Shown: piece after piece, positions 25,429 through 33,154 of the stretch
Layout of the letters: each line of letters begins with the position of its first letter
Numbering within the stretch: position 1 is the first letter of the stretch
Source: Luteolibacter arcticus
GTDB taxonomy: Bacteria > Verrucomicrobiota > Verrucomicrobiia > Verrucomicrobiales > Akkermansiaceae
Direction of reading: 5' to 3'
NCBI RefSeq assembly: GCF_025950235.1
Contig: NZ_JAPDDT010000002.1
Span: forward strand, 372,001-436,000
Length of the DNA: 64,000 nt
Position numbers and translations under genes: made by a program
The notes under the pieces: generated by a model
Database searches by the model: none
Told to the model about the DNA's origin: nothing
The model's input: only the letters and a program-made list of their open reading frames with translations

Positions 25429-25510
25429 GGACCTTCAAGACAAGCATCAGCCCGCCGCGGCGGCAACCTGTTTTCCCGCCTGTATCGGGGAGCCGCCCTT
25501 GGAAATCAGA

Positions 25511-25830
25511 ACCGCGAATGGACGTGGATCGACGCGAATGGGATTTGGCCAGAACAAGGGCGGGCTGAAATCGCGGCGTGGCTTCTCGGAAAGAGAATCA
25601 ACCGCAGATGAACAGGATGCACGCAGATCAAGAACCGAGGATGAGGGCTCGGGATCGAGCAGGATGGACAGGATGAATCGGATCGGAAGATCTCGTAAGC
25701 CACAGGCATCCAGCTGGTTCGCTCGCCGGGAAAATCTGCCTTTATCTGCGTCAATCCCGTCCATCTGCGGTTGAAATCCATCGCGGCCGAGTTCCCCGAA
25801 ATTCGCGTCCATTGGCGTCCATTCGCGGTT
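25511..25830. repeat. Nested pair of imperfect inverted repeats filling a 495-bp gap
   Basis: The gap 25429-25923 contains no gene. The outer arms are 25511-25538 (ACCGCGAATGGACG...) and 25802-25830 (...CGTCCATTCGCGGTT). The inner arms are 25599-25628 (CAACCGCAGATG...) and 25743-25773 (...CCATCTGCGGTTG). A central AGGATGGACAGGATGAATC tract lies between them (25659-25684). Together they can fold as one long interrupted hairpin of about 320 bp. Words of this kind recur between genes in Verrucomicrobia and Planctomycetes as I remember them. Confidence 0.75.
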
Positions 25831-25923
25831 TTCAAAATCGAATCCAAAGCCGAACCCAAAGTCGATTCGCGGTCGCCCTGCCGGCTGCTTGCTTTCCCCG
25901 CCGGGCGTTTCATCGTCGGGGGA

Positions 25924-26619
25924 ATGAAAGCTGCCGCCTTGCTGTGCCTGCTCGCCGTCACCTGGCCACTGCCGCTGACCGCCGCCGAACCGCCAGAGGT
26001 GACGGTGCCGCCGTGCTGCACGGGCAACAGCCGCGCCACCGCGATCGAGAGCGACCTCTTCGCCGATCCCGCCAAGTGGACCTTCGGAGATGCGAAGGCG
26101 TGGAAATGGAGCGGCGAGGGCAAGGACCGCGTGCTGCAACTGGTGGCACAGAGCACCGTGAAGCCGAAGGTCCGCAGTCCCTTCAATCTCGCGTGGTTCG
26201 AGGGGCGGGAGTGGAAGGACTTCACCCTGACCGCGGAGCTGCGGCTGACCAAGTTCGACGCCGGCAACAATGACCTCTGCATCGCCTTCGGCCGCGCCGC
26301 GGAAGATCGCTTCTACTACGCCCACCTCGGCAAAAAGGCGGATGAACCGCACCACCAGATCCACCTCGTGGACCAGGCCGACCGCAAGCCCATCACCACC
26401 TTCCGCACCACCGGCACCCCGTGGAAGGAAGGCACCTGGCACACGGTCAAGATCGTCCGCAACACCGCCACCGGCGACATCGGCGTCTGGTTCGATGACA
26501 TGGAGAAGCCGGTCCTGACCGCCAAGGACAAGACCCTCGACTGGGGCAAGATCGGCCTCGGCTCCTTCGACGACCTCGGGGAGTTCCGGAACGTGAAGGT
26601 GAAGGGGACGTCGCGGTGA
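25924..26619 (+). CDS. Secreted jelly-roll (DUF1080/LamG-like) protein
   Basis: 231 aa from the ATG at 25924, which gives a signal peptide (MKAAALLCLLAVTWPLPLTAAEP); the frame upstream runs through repeat sequence. The mature domain has the concanavalin-like jelly-roll pattern of the 3-keto-disaccharide hydrolase / DUF1080 group: FTLTAELRLTKFDAGNNDLCIAFG, GTWHTVKIVRN and IGLGSFDDLGEFRNVKVKG. Such proteins bind or cleave glycans outside the cytoplasm and are amplified in Verrucomicrobia and Planctomycetes. It stands alone on the plus strand, directly before the low-GC island. Confidence 0.8.
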   Translation: MKAAALLCLLAVTWPLPLTAAEPPEVTVPPCCTGNSRATAIESDLFADPAKWTFGDAKAWKWSGEGKDRVLQLVAQSTVKPKVRSPFNLAWFEGREWKDFTLTAELRLTKFDAGNNDLCIAFGRAAEDRFYYAHLGKKADEPHHQIHLVDQADRKPITTFRTTGTPWKEGTWHTVKIVRNTATGDIGVWFDDMEKPVLTAKDKTLDWGKIGLGSFDDLGEFRNVKVKGTSR

Positions 26620-26712
26620 TAGGCGAATCGCTCCTCACACGGGCCTCAAGACCCTCCCACCCACCAAGCTTCGAACAATCGAGAAAAGCCATCAAAGGAG
26701 CAGCGCGGGCCC

Positions 26713-26790
26713 ATGGCCAACACCACCAAAAAACGCTCTGCATCATTGGGCACGATGATCAAAAGCGGGATTTGTGAGGCGTGCCAATAA
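26713..26790 (+). CDS. Possible 25-residue peptide at island edge
   Basis: A short frame (MANTTKKRSASLGTMIKSGI and five more residues) starts 12 bases after AAGGAG and ends 43 bp before a terminator-like hairpin. It could be a tiny gene or the remnant of a longer gene lost at the island boundary. Nothing else supports it. Confidence 0.2.
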   Translation: MANTTKKRSASLGTMIKSGICEACQ

Positions 26791-26832
26791 AACGACCACG
26801 CATAGCACTAACTCTAGCAGCTATCTTTTTAG

Positions 26833-26866
26833 AAAAGGCACCCTTAATACGGGGTCGCCTTTTTGC
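26833..26866 (+). terminator. Rho-independent terminator-like hairpin
   Basis: AAAAGGC pairs with GCCTTTT, and CCC with GGG above a small internal loop; the right arm runs into TTTTT. It lies in the 422-bp gap 26620-27041 and would end transcription coming from the jelly-roll gene or from the possible 25-residue peptide before the island gene begins. The rest of this gap is AT-rich; I see no gene or clear promoter in it. Confidence 0.6.
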
Positions 26867-27041
26867 TTCCTTCTTTCACTTGCCGAGCCACTCTGCCCTA
26901 TTCTTCACGGCTGAGATCGCTTTGAAAGGCTGAGAAAATCAGTAATCAAATTTATCAGCCTGCCTCTTGTTTTTCGGCTCGATTTCTGAGCAATTAGTCT
27001 GCACGGATAGAGCTACCTATACCCCCAATTTGAATTAAGCT

Positions 27042-30000
27042 ATGAAATACCTAGGGCTTCTCCACCTGAGCGATATCCACTGCGGCCGCGCTAACGACCA
27101 ATTAGCCAAAGCCATGGCATGCGTCCCAGGCATTCTCAAAGATCCGGAGATGGCTGAAATTGAGAAAATTGTAGTTCTGCTCACCGGGGACCTGACTTTT
27201 TCCGGATCAAAAAAGGAATTCGGAGAGGTTGCGGTAATGCTTAAGAAGCTGCGGGCCGAGTTGGGTGACAAATATTGGACTACCGTTATGGTGCCCGGAA
27301 ATCACGATTGTGATTTTTCTAAACCTCAAACAGTTCGGAATATGGTACTCCGGCAGATCCCATCCGAATCGGAGCCGATTTTTCAAGAAGATCTCGTCAC
27401 TACATGCACCGCAGTTCAAGACGAATTCTTCGCTTTCATGAATGAATTTTGTGAAAATGCTCCAATCAATGATAAGCTCCGATTGTACTGGGAAATTCGC
27501 CTAAATGACGGTGATGTCGCTGTGACATTGGATTGCTACAACACTTCTTGGACATCACAACTACATGAAAAACCGGGGACTTTGGCTTTTCCTCGCTCGC
27601 TACTAAAGAAACTAGGCGACGGCAAAAATGTAGACCTTCGAGTAGGACTTTTGCATCATCCAACAAACTGGATTACCCCGATGCGCCGCCGCGCTTTGGA
27701 TTCACATCTTGAACGAACTTGTGACATTGTAGTATCTGGTCACGAGCATTTGGTAAAAGCTTCTTCCATCCAAGATTTTAGTGGTCACATCACCAATCAT
27801 ATTCAAGCCGGAGTATTCCATGAGGGGCCCGGGGATACGCCGGGTGAATTTTCGCTGATTCAAGTGGATATTGAAGAGCGGAAATTTCGTGTAATAAAGT
27901 GTCGCTCAGTTAGCTCCAGGGATTATACAGAAATAGCCCGACCGGTTGATATTTTTCGTCCTTTCCGTCGAGATCGCTCGCGTATTGCACATGGCTATCA
28001 GATCAGCCCGGATTTCGAAGCGTTTATTTCAAATCCAGGAGTGGAATTTACACATCCATCAGGACGCCAAATTACGCTAGAAGATATTTTTGTGATGCCC
28101 GATTTCCGGAGCGTTTCAAAGGCTTCCGAAGAAGACTCAATCACGTTCCTTCCAGGTGAGCGGTTACATCAATTCATCGACGACAATAAGTTGGTCTTCG
28201 TATCAGGCGGCGAACTTGCCGGGAAAACCTCGGTTGCCAAAAAAGTTTTTGTTGGAAGCCTTCAATCAGGAGCCCTTCCTATTTGGATCAATGGTTCCGA
28301 AATAACTAACAATACGGCATCCGATGTCTCAAAGTTGATAAAGAACGGGATCAACCGATGCTATTTGAATGCTGAGTTTGATGAATTCGTCCAGTCTGAA
28401 AACAGCGAGTTGAAAGTGCTTATTATAGAGGACTTCAACAAATCGAAAATCAATTTAAAAGCTAAAAATGACCTACTCCAAGAACTGGAAAAGAATTTTT
28501 CATCCATCATAGTTTTTGCAGATCCTTCTCTTAGTCTTCGTGAGCTGACGCTAACTGATTTAGAGTTGGACTTTAGACAGCGTTACGAACAAATCGAAAT
28601 TTGTGAGTTTGGCCCGTCCCGGCGACGAGCATTGGCCGAGAAATGGCTACTCCTTGGAAATGAAAAAACAATTTCCTCAGATCAACTTCGCCAAAAAGTG
28701 GAGGAGGCAGAACAGGTTTTTAAACTGCTCCGAGGCGACAGCTATTTTCCTTCGCTACCGTTTTTTCTACTCTCAATACTTCAAATTAAGGATTCCTCAG
28801 CATTGCGTGACGGGGTTGGAAAATACGGATATCACTACGAATCTTTAATTAACGATGCGCTGTTAAATTCTTTCGGGAAGGTAAGTGAAGACGATAGGCG
28901 AAACTATTTATCCCTGTTCGCGTATCAGTTATTCACCAACAAATCCGAAAGTCTTTCTGACCAGGAATGGGAGTTGCTGCATCGGAACTTCCAGACCACC
29001 TACAAAAAATCTGTTTCGAAGAGCGAAATCGAGAAGATCGTCCTAGGATCCAAACTAGTTATTCAAATCGAGGGCGTCTGGAAGTTCAGGTACCCTTACG
29101 TTTATTATTTCTTCGTTGCGCGGTATTTCCGGGATAGGTTACATGATGGGAGAATTCTGGAGATAGTTGAAAGCTTGAGTTCAAATTTTCATACCGAACT
29201 GGCGACAAATATATGGATGTTCTTGGTGCATCAGTCAAAAAATCCCATTCTCTTGGGAATTCTCATCAAGCGAGCGAAGTCACTTTTGCCACAATATCCA
29301 GAGGCAGAAATGGACAACGATTTGCGCTTCTTCTCGAAGATCGGACAGAAACCAGATGAGTTAGAAGCTTACGTCATTGATACTCCACAGGAGAAAAGAG
29401 AACGCTTGAGGGACGACGACCGAAACGAAGCAATCAACGGGGATGGGGAGAAGTCTACTTCAATTCCTGAGACCGACTCTATTTTCAAGGAGATCGATGC
29501 TAGCCTAAAAACGGTTCAAGTTCTAGGGCAAATGCTTAAAAACTTTTCTTATGAAGGAGACACCAAGATAGACCTTGTGAGGCAGGGGAGTTTGTTGTGC
29601 TTCAGACTACTAGGGTTTTTACTCTCTGCTCTGGAAAAGCAGCACAACGAATTCATTGATTTTATTGCAAAGAAGCTTGCTAAACTAAACTCTGGAACTC
29701 AGAGCTACGAAGAAGCGCGCCAAGAGGTCACTCGGAATGTTGTGCGTATTGCGAGGATGAATATCCTAGGTATATTTAGATTTGCCGCAGTCGCCTTGGG
29801 TTCGAAGGATGAGGAGGAAGTCTACGATGAATTCACTAAAGAAGTAAAATCAAACGCCGGCGATTTGCTCGCTATGGCAATCAAGCTAGAGTCCGCCAAA
29901 CTGCCAATAAATGAAATCAGTAAACTAGCGGCAAAACTCAAGAACAACTACATTGCAGAGTCCACATTGAAGCTTTTGGTTATACATCACTGCTATGTAT

Positions 30001-30101
30001 TCGAGCCTAAAATATCCGATCTCCAAGCTGTCTGTGATTCTCTCGGCTTGAAGGCCAAGTCCCTTGAAACTAAGAGAACTCTTAAAGCTCTTCAAGGGTA
30101 G
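27042..30101 (+). CDS. Calcineurin-like phosphoesterase fused to STAND/NACHT-type NTPase
   Basis: This is a 1019-aa protein in AT-rich DNA. Residues 1-290 are a metallophosphoesterase with all metal motifs: D11-I-H13, G49-D50, GNHDCD (N87, H88), H205/H206 in LLHHP, and SGHEH (H234, H236). Residues 385-500 are a P-loop NTPase: Walker A GGELAGKT (389-396) and Walker B VLIIED (E463, D464). A winged-helix-like end (WKFRYPYVYYFFVARYF) is typical of NACHT/STAND proteins. A helical C-terminal region (about 700-1019) could be the sensor, and its LKTVQVLGQMLKN segment resembles STAND tails I remember. I infer a conflict/defence switch in which target recognition activates the phosphoesterase on nucleic acid or nucleotides. 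No Shine-Dalgarno is evident. Confidence 0.85.
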   Translation: MKYLGLLHLSDIHCGRANDQLAKAMACVPGILKDPEMAEIEKIVVLLTGDLTFSGSKKEFGEVAVMLKKLRAELGDKYWTTVMVPGNHDCDFSKPQTVRNMVLRQIPSESEPIFQEDLVTTCTAVQDEFFAFMNEFCENAPINDKLRLYWEIRLNDGDVAVTLDCYNTSWTSQLHEKPGTLAFPRSLLKKLGDGKNVDLRVGLLHHPTNWITPMRRRALDSHLERTCDIVVSGHEHLVKASSIQDFSGHITNHIQAGVFHEGPGDTPGEFSLIQVDIEERKFRVIKCRSVSSRDYTEIARPVDIFRPFRRDRSRIAHGYQISPDFEAFISNPGVEFTHPSGRQITLEDIFVMPDFRSVSKASEEDSITFLPGERLHQFIDDNKLVFVSGGELAGKTSVAKKVFVGSLQSGALPIWINGSEITNNTASDVSKLIKNGINRCYLNAEFDEFVQSENSELKVLIIEDFNKSKINLKAKNDLLQELEKNFSSIIVFADPSLSLRELTLTDLELDFRQRYEQIEICEFGPSRRRALAEKWLLLGNEKTISSDQLRQKVEEAEQVFKLLRGDSYFPSLPFFLLSILQIKDSSALRDGVGKYGYHYESLINDALLNSFGKVSEDDRRNYLSLFAYQLFTNKSESLSDQEWELLHRNFQTTYKKSVSKSEIEKIVLGSKLVIQIEGVWKFRYPYVYYFFVARYFRDRLHDGRILEIVESLSSNFHTELATNIWMFLVHQSKNPILLGILIKRAKSLLPQYPEAEMDNDLRFFSKIGQKPDELEAYVIDTPQEKRERLRDDDRNEAINGDGEKSTSIPETDSIFKEIDASLKTVQVLGQMLKNFSYEGDTKIDLVRQGSLLCFRLLGFLLSALEKQHNEFIDFIAKKLAKLNSGTQSYEEARQEVTRNVVRIARMNILGIFRFAAVALGSKDEEEVYDEFTKEVKSNAGDLLAMAIKLESAKLPINEISKLAAKLKNNYIAESTLKLLVIHHCYVFEPKISDLQAVCDSLGLKAKSLETKRTLKALQG

Positions 30102-30113
30102 TTGAATTGAAGT

Positions 30114-30142
30114 AAGGCCCTGTCCAGTTGGACAGGGCCTTT
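30114..30142. terminator. Bidirectional terminator between convergent genes
   Basis: A perfect 12-bp stem (AAGGCCCTGTCC / GGACAGGGCCTT) with an AGTT loop is flanked by A- and T-tracts. It ends the phosphoesterase-NTPase transcript from the left and the small-membrane-protein transcript from the right, 12 bp beyond the stop codon at 30101 and 6 bp beyond the one at 30148. Confidence 0.85.
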
Positions 30143-30147
30143 ACTCA

Positions 30148-30414
30148 TTAATTCCGGCTGAGGTAGGCCACGACCGGAGTCATCAAAACCACCCCATAAG
30201 CGGCTGCCCCTCCGAACGCATAAAGCGATAAGGTCGCCACGAGGCAAAGAAACCCAAGCCAGAATTTTCTCGATTCTCTTTTTGCTTCGGTATTTATCTT
30301 TATGATAGAATCTACAATTTTCGGTAGATCTTCAATGGTGAGGATGTGAGGATCCTTTTTAACGTAATTACGTTTTTTGAGGGATTTTTCCCGCGGTTTT
30401 TTCTGGGAGATCAT
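30148..30414 (-). CDS. Small membrane protein of the island
   Basis: 88 aa. The N-terminal half is strongly basic (KKPREKSLKKRNYVKK) and amphipathic; the C-terminal half contains two hydrophobic segments (FWLGFLCLVATLSLYAFGG and AAYGVVLMTPVVAYL). Its start overlaps the end of the ribbon-helix-helix gene by 47 bp, so the two are translated from one message. I recognise no family. Small two-TM proteins beside regulators occur in phage-exclusion and toxin-type modules, but nothing here proves such a role. Confidence 0.55.
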   Translation of the reverse strand: MISQKKPREKSLKKRNYVKKDPHILTIEDLPKIVDSIIKINTEAKRESRKFWLGFLCLVATLSLYAFGGAAAYGVVLMTPVVAYLSRN

Positions 30415-30679
30415 TTTGTATGGAGCTTTCCAGACACGGCATCGCGACCTCGCGAAACGATCCTTCTTTGTGATTCATAGAAGCAATCACATTGCCCGAT
30501 CGAGTTTCACGGATAGCCCACGCGATCAACGTCAATGCGTTGTCGAGGAGCTCTTTTCGAGACGACATGCCAGTTATTGAAACAAGTCTATCAATGCTAT
30601 CCAATCGCTCCTTAGTCATATCGACTTGGAGACGAACACGTTCATTCGAACCCGAATTATCCAGCTTACGCGACTCCAT
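30368..30679 (-). CDS. Ribbon-helix-helix-like protein
   Basis: 103 aa from the ATG at 30679, preceded by GGGAAG. The central part RVRLQVDMTKERLDSIDRL followed by VSITGMSSRKELLDNALTL has the strand-helix-helix pattern of RHH (Arc/CopG/MetJ-fold) DNA-binding proteins. The C-terminus (about 25 residues) is polar and unassigned. It may regulate its own operon. Its 5' end overlaps the end of the upstream 188-aa gene by 14 bp and its 3' end overlaps the small membrane protein gene. Confidence 0.6.
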   Translation of the reverse strand: MESRKLDNSGSNERVRLQVDMTKERLDSIDRLVSITGMSSRKELLDNALTLIAWAIRETRSGNVIASMNHKEGSFREVAMPCLESSIQNDLPEKTAGKIPQKT

Positions 30680-31232
30680 ACAAAATATCTTCCCGTGGTT
30701 TTGGAACCAAGAACTTAATGAAAAAATGGTGGCAGCTCTTATTAGCTGAAAGTCCCAATTTCCTAAAATTACCGCAGCACACTTTAAGGACGCCAACTAG
30801 CGTCTTGTGAAGCCTCATAGCTGCTTGGCGAAACTCCTTAATCAGCGCCCCGCCAATCTCATGCTTGATGATCTTCTTAAGCTGGCGAAGAGCCTGATTA
30901 AGCGAAACTCTGATTCGCTCAATATGGCGCTCTCGCTTATCCCGTTGAGGGATGAAACAAAGGGCTTCCAAGTTATCCGCGATCCACTCAAAGAACTTTG
31001 AAAGACTGGCCCTCAGACCGGTATCCTTCTCGGGATTAAGGAGTTGAGAGAATGTGTTTGACCCAACCAAGAACCACAATTCCCTGATTGAGCAGGCCAA
31101 TTCCGGTCGATTCGCCGACAATGCGTATTCGTGTGCTTCCGACAGCATTTCTAACAACGGCTCGCCCCGGCCCTCTAGCGATTCACGCTGAATCGGCGTG
31201 TTGAACACGACCTGGTGGCTTGAGGCTTCCAT
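30666..31232 (-). CDS. Unassigned helical protein, first gene of the minus-strand island operon
   Basis: 188 aa from the ATG at 31232, chosen because GAGG lies five bases upstream; a GTG at 31280 is the alternative. It is predicted to be mostly helical and basic in its C-terminal half (QALRQLKKIIKHEIGGALIKEF). The N-terminal helices (LLEMLSEAHEYALSANRPEL) have a distant flavour of FliS-like four-helix bundles, but no flagellar gene is near and I do not assign it. The stop overlaps the start of the RHH gene. Codon use is intermediate between island and backbone. Confidence 0.45.
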   Translation of the reverse strand: MEASSHQVVFNTPIQRESLEGRGEPLLEMLSEAHEYALSANRPELACSIRELWFLVGSNTFSQLLNPEKDTGLRASLSKFFEWIADNLEALCFIPQRDKRERHIERIRVSLNQALRQLKKIIKHEIGGALIKEFRQAAMRLHKTLVGVLKVCCGNFRKLGLSANKSCHHFFIKFLVPKPREDILYGVA

Positions 31233-31455
31233 TGCTTCCTCACATCTACCTCGGATTTGGTTCCATGCAAGGAATTTCACCGAGGAAGTGCAGAATCGAA
31301 TGGAAGCAGTCCCAGCCCAATCCCATTATCCGGCTATCAGGCGCCTTTCCGTTTGGATGAGCGGTCATCCTTCGCTTGGCGAGGATCGGCCGCGGCCCGC
31401 ACTAGTGCGTTCAACCCGTTCCGGAGAACTCCGCACCCGGTCCCGGTGCCAGCTC

Positions 31456-31986
31456 TCACTTCTTCTCCCTAGGCAGCAGCTTCGTCAGCTCGCCGAAGTA
31501 GGTTTTGTCTTCGATGTCGGTGTAGACCGTGCCGCCGGGGCCGAAGTACTTCCACTCGTGGCAGCCGTAGCAGATCTGGAGGACGCGGCGCTTGCCGCCC
31601 TGGGTCCAGACGAGCGCGTAGTCGGGGTGGAAGCCGGCGCAGGTGGTCTTGGTCGCGAGCGCCTCGTGGGAGGCGGAGCGCTTGTAGATCGCCAGCACCT
31701 TGTCGGCGGTGCCGGCGGGAAAGGAGGCGGGTTCGGCCTTGAACTTGAAGCCTTCGAATTCGACCCAGCCGCCCTTCTTCACCTGGCTGTTGTAGCGCGC
31801 CTTGTCGGCGGTGGGATGGGCGAGGCCGCGGTAGATTTTGACGTCACGGGCCGACTTGTTGATGTCCACCTCGGCACCCCATTGGGCGTGGGTCTCCGTC
31901 TCGCGCATCGGGATGCCGCCCTTCCAACAGGTGGAAGCGCTGCAGGAGGCCAAGACAAGAGCGGCGAGAGCGGCGAGGGCTTTCAT
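31456..31986 (-). CDS. Hypothetical lipoprotein with Cys pairs
   Basis: 176 aa from the ATG at 31986, with signal and lipobox (MKALAALAALVLASC). The mature part contains several cysteines, including ICYGCHEWKYFG, where CxxCH resembles a haem c-binding site, and TTCAGFHPDYALVW. A haem site in a beta-rich domain is possible but not established. Upstream codons to 32172 overlap the next gene and are not used. The family is unknown to me. It is the last gene in the minus-strand run below the MlaD-type operon, 31 bp after the membrane protein at 32018. Confidence 0.65.
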   Translation of the reverse strand: MKALAALAALVLASCSASTCWKGGIPMRETETHAQWGAEVDINKSARDVKIYRGLAHPTADKARYNSQVKKGGWVEFEGFKFKAEPASFPAGTADKVLAIYKRSASHEALATKTTCAGFHPDYALVWTQGGKRRVLQICYGCHEWKYFGPGGTVYTDIEDKTYFGELTKLLPREKK

Positions 31987-32017
31987 GAGCGGGAAAGTAG
32001 CAGCGAGGAGGGCGGTG

Positions 32018-32554
32018 TCACGCGGCGGATTCCCCGTCATCACTTCCGAAATCTTTGAGACGGGCGAGGAGGCCGGGAGAGATCCCACCGATCCGGTACC
32101 AGCCACCGTGAAGATGGGTGATGCGTGGAAGGTAGCGACTTTGCCAAGAAGCCCCCACAATTCCGAGGACAATCACGAAGCACGAAACCGACACGCTGAG
32201 CGGCGTGGCGGAACCGTCGTCGATCATGAGAATCGAACTGATGACTCCGCCTGCGAAGCCGAGCACGATACTGCCGAGAACGCCGGCGGACCGCCTGATG
32301 TGCTCACGCCGGGATTCGAATACTTCGATCCGGATATCGTCCAGCATCCGAAAACCCGATGATAAATGGAGAAGCAATGGGGTTCGTTCGACAGGATGGC
32401 TGGGGTCGCCTCCCAATATGCAAATTTCAGGAAGAACGGCCCCATTGCAGACTAAGAGGCTACCATTTTCAATTCGCCAGCCATGTCCCGGATCTGTAAT
32501 CGCGACAGCCGTCTCGTTGCTAGGCGGTGCATAGGGATTGCATTCACCGTTCAT
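32018..32554 (-). CDS. NPYA-type small membrane protein, paralogue 3
   Basis: 178 aa. The N-terminus NPYAPPSNET is followed by a small beta domain (GHGWRIENGSLLV, GAVLPEICILGGDP), then two hydrophobic segments (VLGSIVLGFAGGVISSILMI and ISVSCFVIVLGIVGA-like) and a cytoplasmic tail with HGGWYRIGGISPGLLARL. Its start overlaps the previous gene by 4 bp (ATGA), so translation is coupled. It is clearly homologous to the next gene upstream (32551-33147). Function is unknown. Confidence 0.75.
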   Translation of the reverse strand: MNGECNPYAPPSNETAVAITDPGHGWRIENGSLLVCNGAVLPEICILGGDPSHPVERTPLLLHLSSGFRMLDDIRIEVFESRREHIRRSAGVLGSIVLGFAGGVISSILMIDDGSATPLSVSVSCFVIVLGIVGASWQSRYLPRITHLHGGWYRIGGISPGLLARLKDFGSDDGESAA

Positions 32555-33147
32555 CGCCTTTCTTCGCTCAAAGAAGGGAGATTAACAGACGAAAGGGAGG
32601 TGTCACGGTCCGGATTCGTAGCGGAGGCGTCGCCCGCTTCCTTGAGCCGGGCGAGCACGCGGGGCGCGATGGATTCCACCCGATACCAGCCGTCGCGACC
32701 CTTGGTGAGGCGCGGAAGATGCCGACACTGCCAATAGGCCACCACAAAGCCGAGGACGATCACGAAGCACGAAACCGAGATGCTGGCCGGGGTGGCGGAA
32801 TCATCGCCGCTCATGACGGCCAAACTGGCGACCCCACCCGCGAATCCGAGCACAATACCACCCCAGCAGCCGAAGAATCGTTTCAAGTAGGTGTGCCGGG
32901 ATTCGAAGGTCTCGATCCGGATTACCTGCCGCGATAGGAAGCCGGACAGCGTGTTCAGCCGCAAGAAGGACGGTTGGAGAGGGCGTTTTGGATCGCCTCC
33001 CAGAATACAGATTTCGGGAAGAACTGCGCCGTCGCGGACCCAGAGCCGGTCGCCTTCAATCCGCCAGCCATGTCCCGCCTCTCCAACTGCGACCGGAAGA
33101 GCCGCTTCGGTCCGGGGCGCTGCGTAGGGATTGACTTCCTCCTTCAT
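32551..33147 (-). CDS. NPYA-type small membrane protein, paralogue 2
   Basis: 198 aa from the ATG at 33147. It has the same order as paralogue 3: NPYAAPRTE, GHGWRIEGDRLWV, an identical GAVLPEICILGGDP, two TM segments (GGIVLGFAGGVASLAVM and SVSCFVIVLGFVVAYWQ) and GWYRVESIAPRVLARL. The C-terminal tail is about 25 residues longer. It starts 7 bp after paralogue 1. Tandem duplication is the simplest explanation for the pair. Confidence 0.75.
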   Translation of the reverse strand: MKEEVNPYAAPRTEAALPVAVGEAGHGWRIEGDRLWVRDGAVLPEICILGGDPKRPLQPSFLRLNTLSGFLSRQVIRIETFESRHTYLKRFFGCWGGIVLGFAGGVASLAVMSGDDSATPASISVSCFVIVLGFVVAYWQCRHLPRLTKGRDGWYRVESIAPRVLARLKEAGDASATNPDRDTSLSSVNLPSLSEERR

Positions 33148-33154
33148 CGCATCC

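Noticed and set aside
25447-26442. Minus-strand open frames over the jelly-roll gene and the repeat gap
   Set aside because: They run through inverted-repeat sequence and antisense to a gene with a signal peptide and recognisable fold.
26640-26880. tmRNA or tRNA as island attachment site
   Set aside because: No acceptor/T-arm pair or CCA-proximal sequence could be found on either strand; the hairpin is better read as a terminator.
30666-31232. FliS-like flagellar chaperone
   Set aside because: Only a short helical stretch is suggestive; the C-terminal half does not fit and there are no flagellar genes.
31554-31570. Haem c site (CxxCH) in the 31456-31986 lipoprotein as proof of a cytochrome
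   Set aside because: The ICYGCHE motif is present, but there is no cytochrome c fold pattern or axial Met/His context that I can identify, so it is only mentioned.
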